Assembly: GCA_027923505.1 (NCBI GenBank)
Contig: BROI01000019.1
Span: forward strand, 62,001-126,000
Length of the DNA stretch: 64,000 nt
From: Mayamaea pseudoterrestris
Lineage: Eukaryota; Bacillariophyta; Bacillariophyceae; Sellaphorales; Sellaphoraceae
Direction: 5' to 3'
Below are positions 63,548 through 64,000 of this stretch, one piece after another. Within the stretch, counting starts at the first letter, position 1. Every line of letters starts with the position of its first letter. Position numbers and translations under genes: made by a program. The notes under the pieces were generated by a model. The model did not search any database, was not told the DNA's origin, and saw only the letters and a list, made by a program, of their open reading frames with translations.

Positions 63548-63827
63548 CGATGGAACTTGGAATTCTCGTCCGTTGAAAACTGTTGAAAAACGTCGATGGC
63601 GCGGCGCGCGCTAGCGGCGCGGTCCCCTCACCTCATTCTTCGTTCAAGCAGTGAGCACCATGATGGCGACTATGAACATGCTGCCGCCACCAAACCGAAT
63701 ATCTCGACAATTCCTGGCGTATTTAGCAGCTCTTTGGATAGTCTCTGATATTTATGGAAACGTAACAGCGTTTTCCATCCAAACGTCGCGGCGAAACCGT
63801 GGCAGTGCCATGCAAATCATCAAGAGC
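63548..63827 (+). repeat. Right copy of the 280-bp host flank
   Basis: Matches 54190-54469 at an offset of 9358. Holds the promoter-proximal sequence and first codons of the host gene that continues to the right. Confidence 0.9.
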
Positions 63828-64000
63828 CAGTCTCTTCTGCATCATCGACGACGACTACTCATTACTCCTCTATATTCCACTCCCACCAATAATAATGACG
63901 ACGACAAAGACTCTAGAAAAAACAATAATGATAAAACTCAACAACAACAACCATCACCAATCGACGTTTCCGTGGACGCTCGCTTGACGCGCGTGCGACT
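63660..64000 (+). CDS. Host gene start, secretory/plastid-leader protein, continues past the window
   Basis: The ATG at 63660 opens a frame that stays open to the window end. It encodes a signal peptide (about 16-38, QFLAYLAALWIVSDIYGNVT) ending at AFSIQTSRRN, a Phe+1 plastid-type site followed by an Arg-rich transit-like stretch, then SQSLLHHRRRLLITPLYSTP and an Asn/Asp/Gln-rich low-complexity region. The body of the protein lies outside the window, so its function cannot be told. Its upstream region is a duplicate of 54190-54469, so the promoter may be intact even though the element lies directly upstream. Confidence 0.65.
   Translation, partial: MMATMNMLPPPNRISRQFLAYLAALWIVSDIYGNVTAFSIQTSRRNRGSAMQIIKSQSLLHHRRRLLITPLYSTPTNNNDDDKDSRKNNNDKTQQQQPSPIDVSVDARLTRVR

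Noticed and set aside
1-64000. CRISPR arrays, bacterial operons or ribosome binding sites
   Set aside because: Introns, eukaryotic gene families and plastid leaders show a eukaryotic nuclear origin; no array-like spaced repeats were seen.

Overview
The window reads as nuclear DNA of a heterokont (stramenopile) alga with a secondary plastid, most likely a diatom or close relative. Genes sit densely on both strands, with short (about 50-350 nt) GT-AG introns. Several proteins start with a signal peptide whose predicted cleavage site is followed by Phe, the ASAF-type bipartite plastid leader of heterokont algae: the rubredoxin, the DUF179 protein, the DUF3754 protein, the aminodeoxychorismate synthase and an aldo/keto reductase-like protein. 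The species is not identified.

Layout. 0-14.6 kb: a PPR-like protein cut by the window edge, a Gln/Pro/His-rich protein, an AFG2/SPATA5-type AAA ATPase, a Golgi-type glycosyltransferase-like protein with one intron, THO subunit 1 (THOC1), and a plastid-leader DUF3754 membrane protein. 14.6-18.1 kb: a 100-bp tandem repeat with a hairpin, an aldo/keto reductase, and an internally shortened hAT-transposase-derived gene. 18.3-31 kb: RPB12 with a 23-nt last exon, an ankyrin protein, an SLC35F-like transporter, a plastid rubredoxin (RBD1/RubA type), a fused PabA-PabB enzyme, and a 1564-residue plastid-leader protein with two DUF179 domains and a spaced aromatic-Leu/Met-Pro motif. 31-46.5 kb: a gap of about 1.1 kb, a degenerate peptidase-like gene, a PH-like/ankyrin/R-SNARE protein, MCM6, a 2H phosphoesterase, a ketopantoate reductase-like enzyme, four-exon SEC61 alpha, and a plastid pseudo-aldo/keto reductase. 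46.5-54.1 kb: a coiled-coil protein with ten exact 54-residue repeats, a Popeye-like protein, a CCCH zinc-finger protein and a membrane protein.

54.2-63.8 kb is a retroelement of the tyrosine-recombinase (DIRS/PAT/Ngaro-like) group, a fossil broken in several places, with Gag-like, reverse transcriptase, RNase H and tyrosine recombinase regions. A 280-bp piece of host DNA (promoter plus the start of a gene for a secretory or plastid-targeted protein) flanks it on both sides, and the host gene resumes to the right. Most genes are housekeeping (DNA replication, RNA export and 3' processing, ribosome biogenesis, translocation, folate and photosystem assembly) with no operon-like logic. The best leads are the exact 54-residue repeat protein, the DUF179 protein with spaced motifs, the soluble R-SNARE with PH-like and ankyrin domains, and the element with its duplicated host flank.
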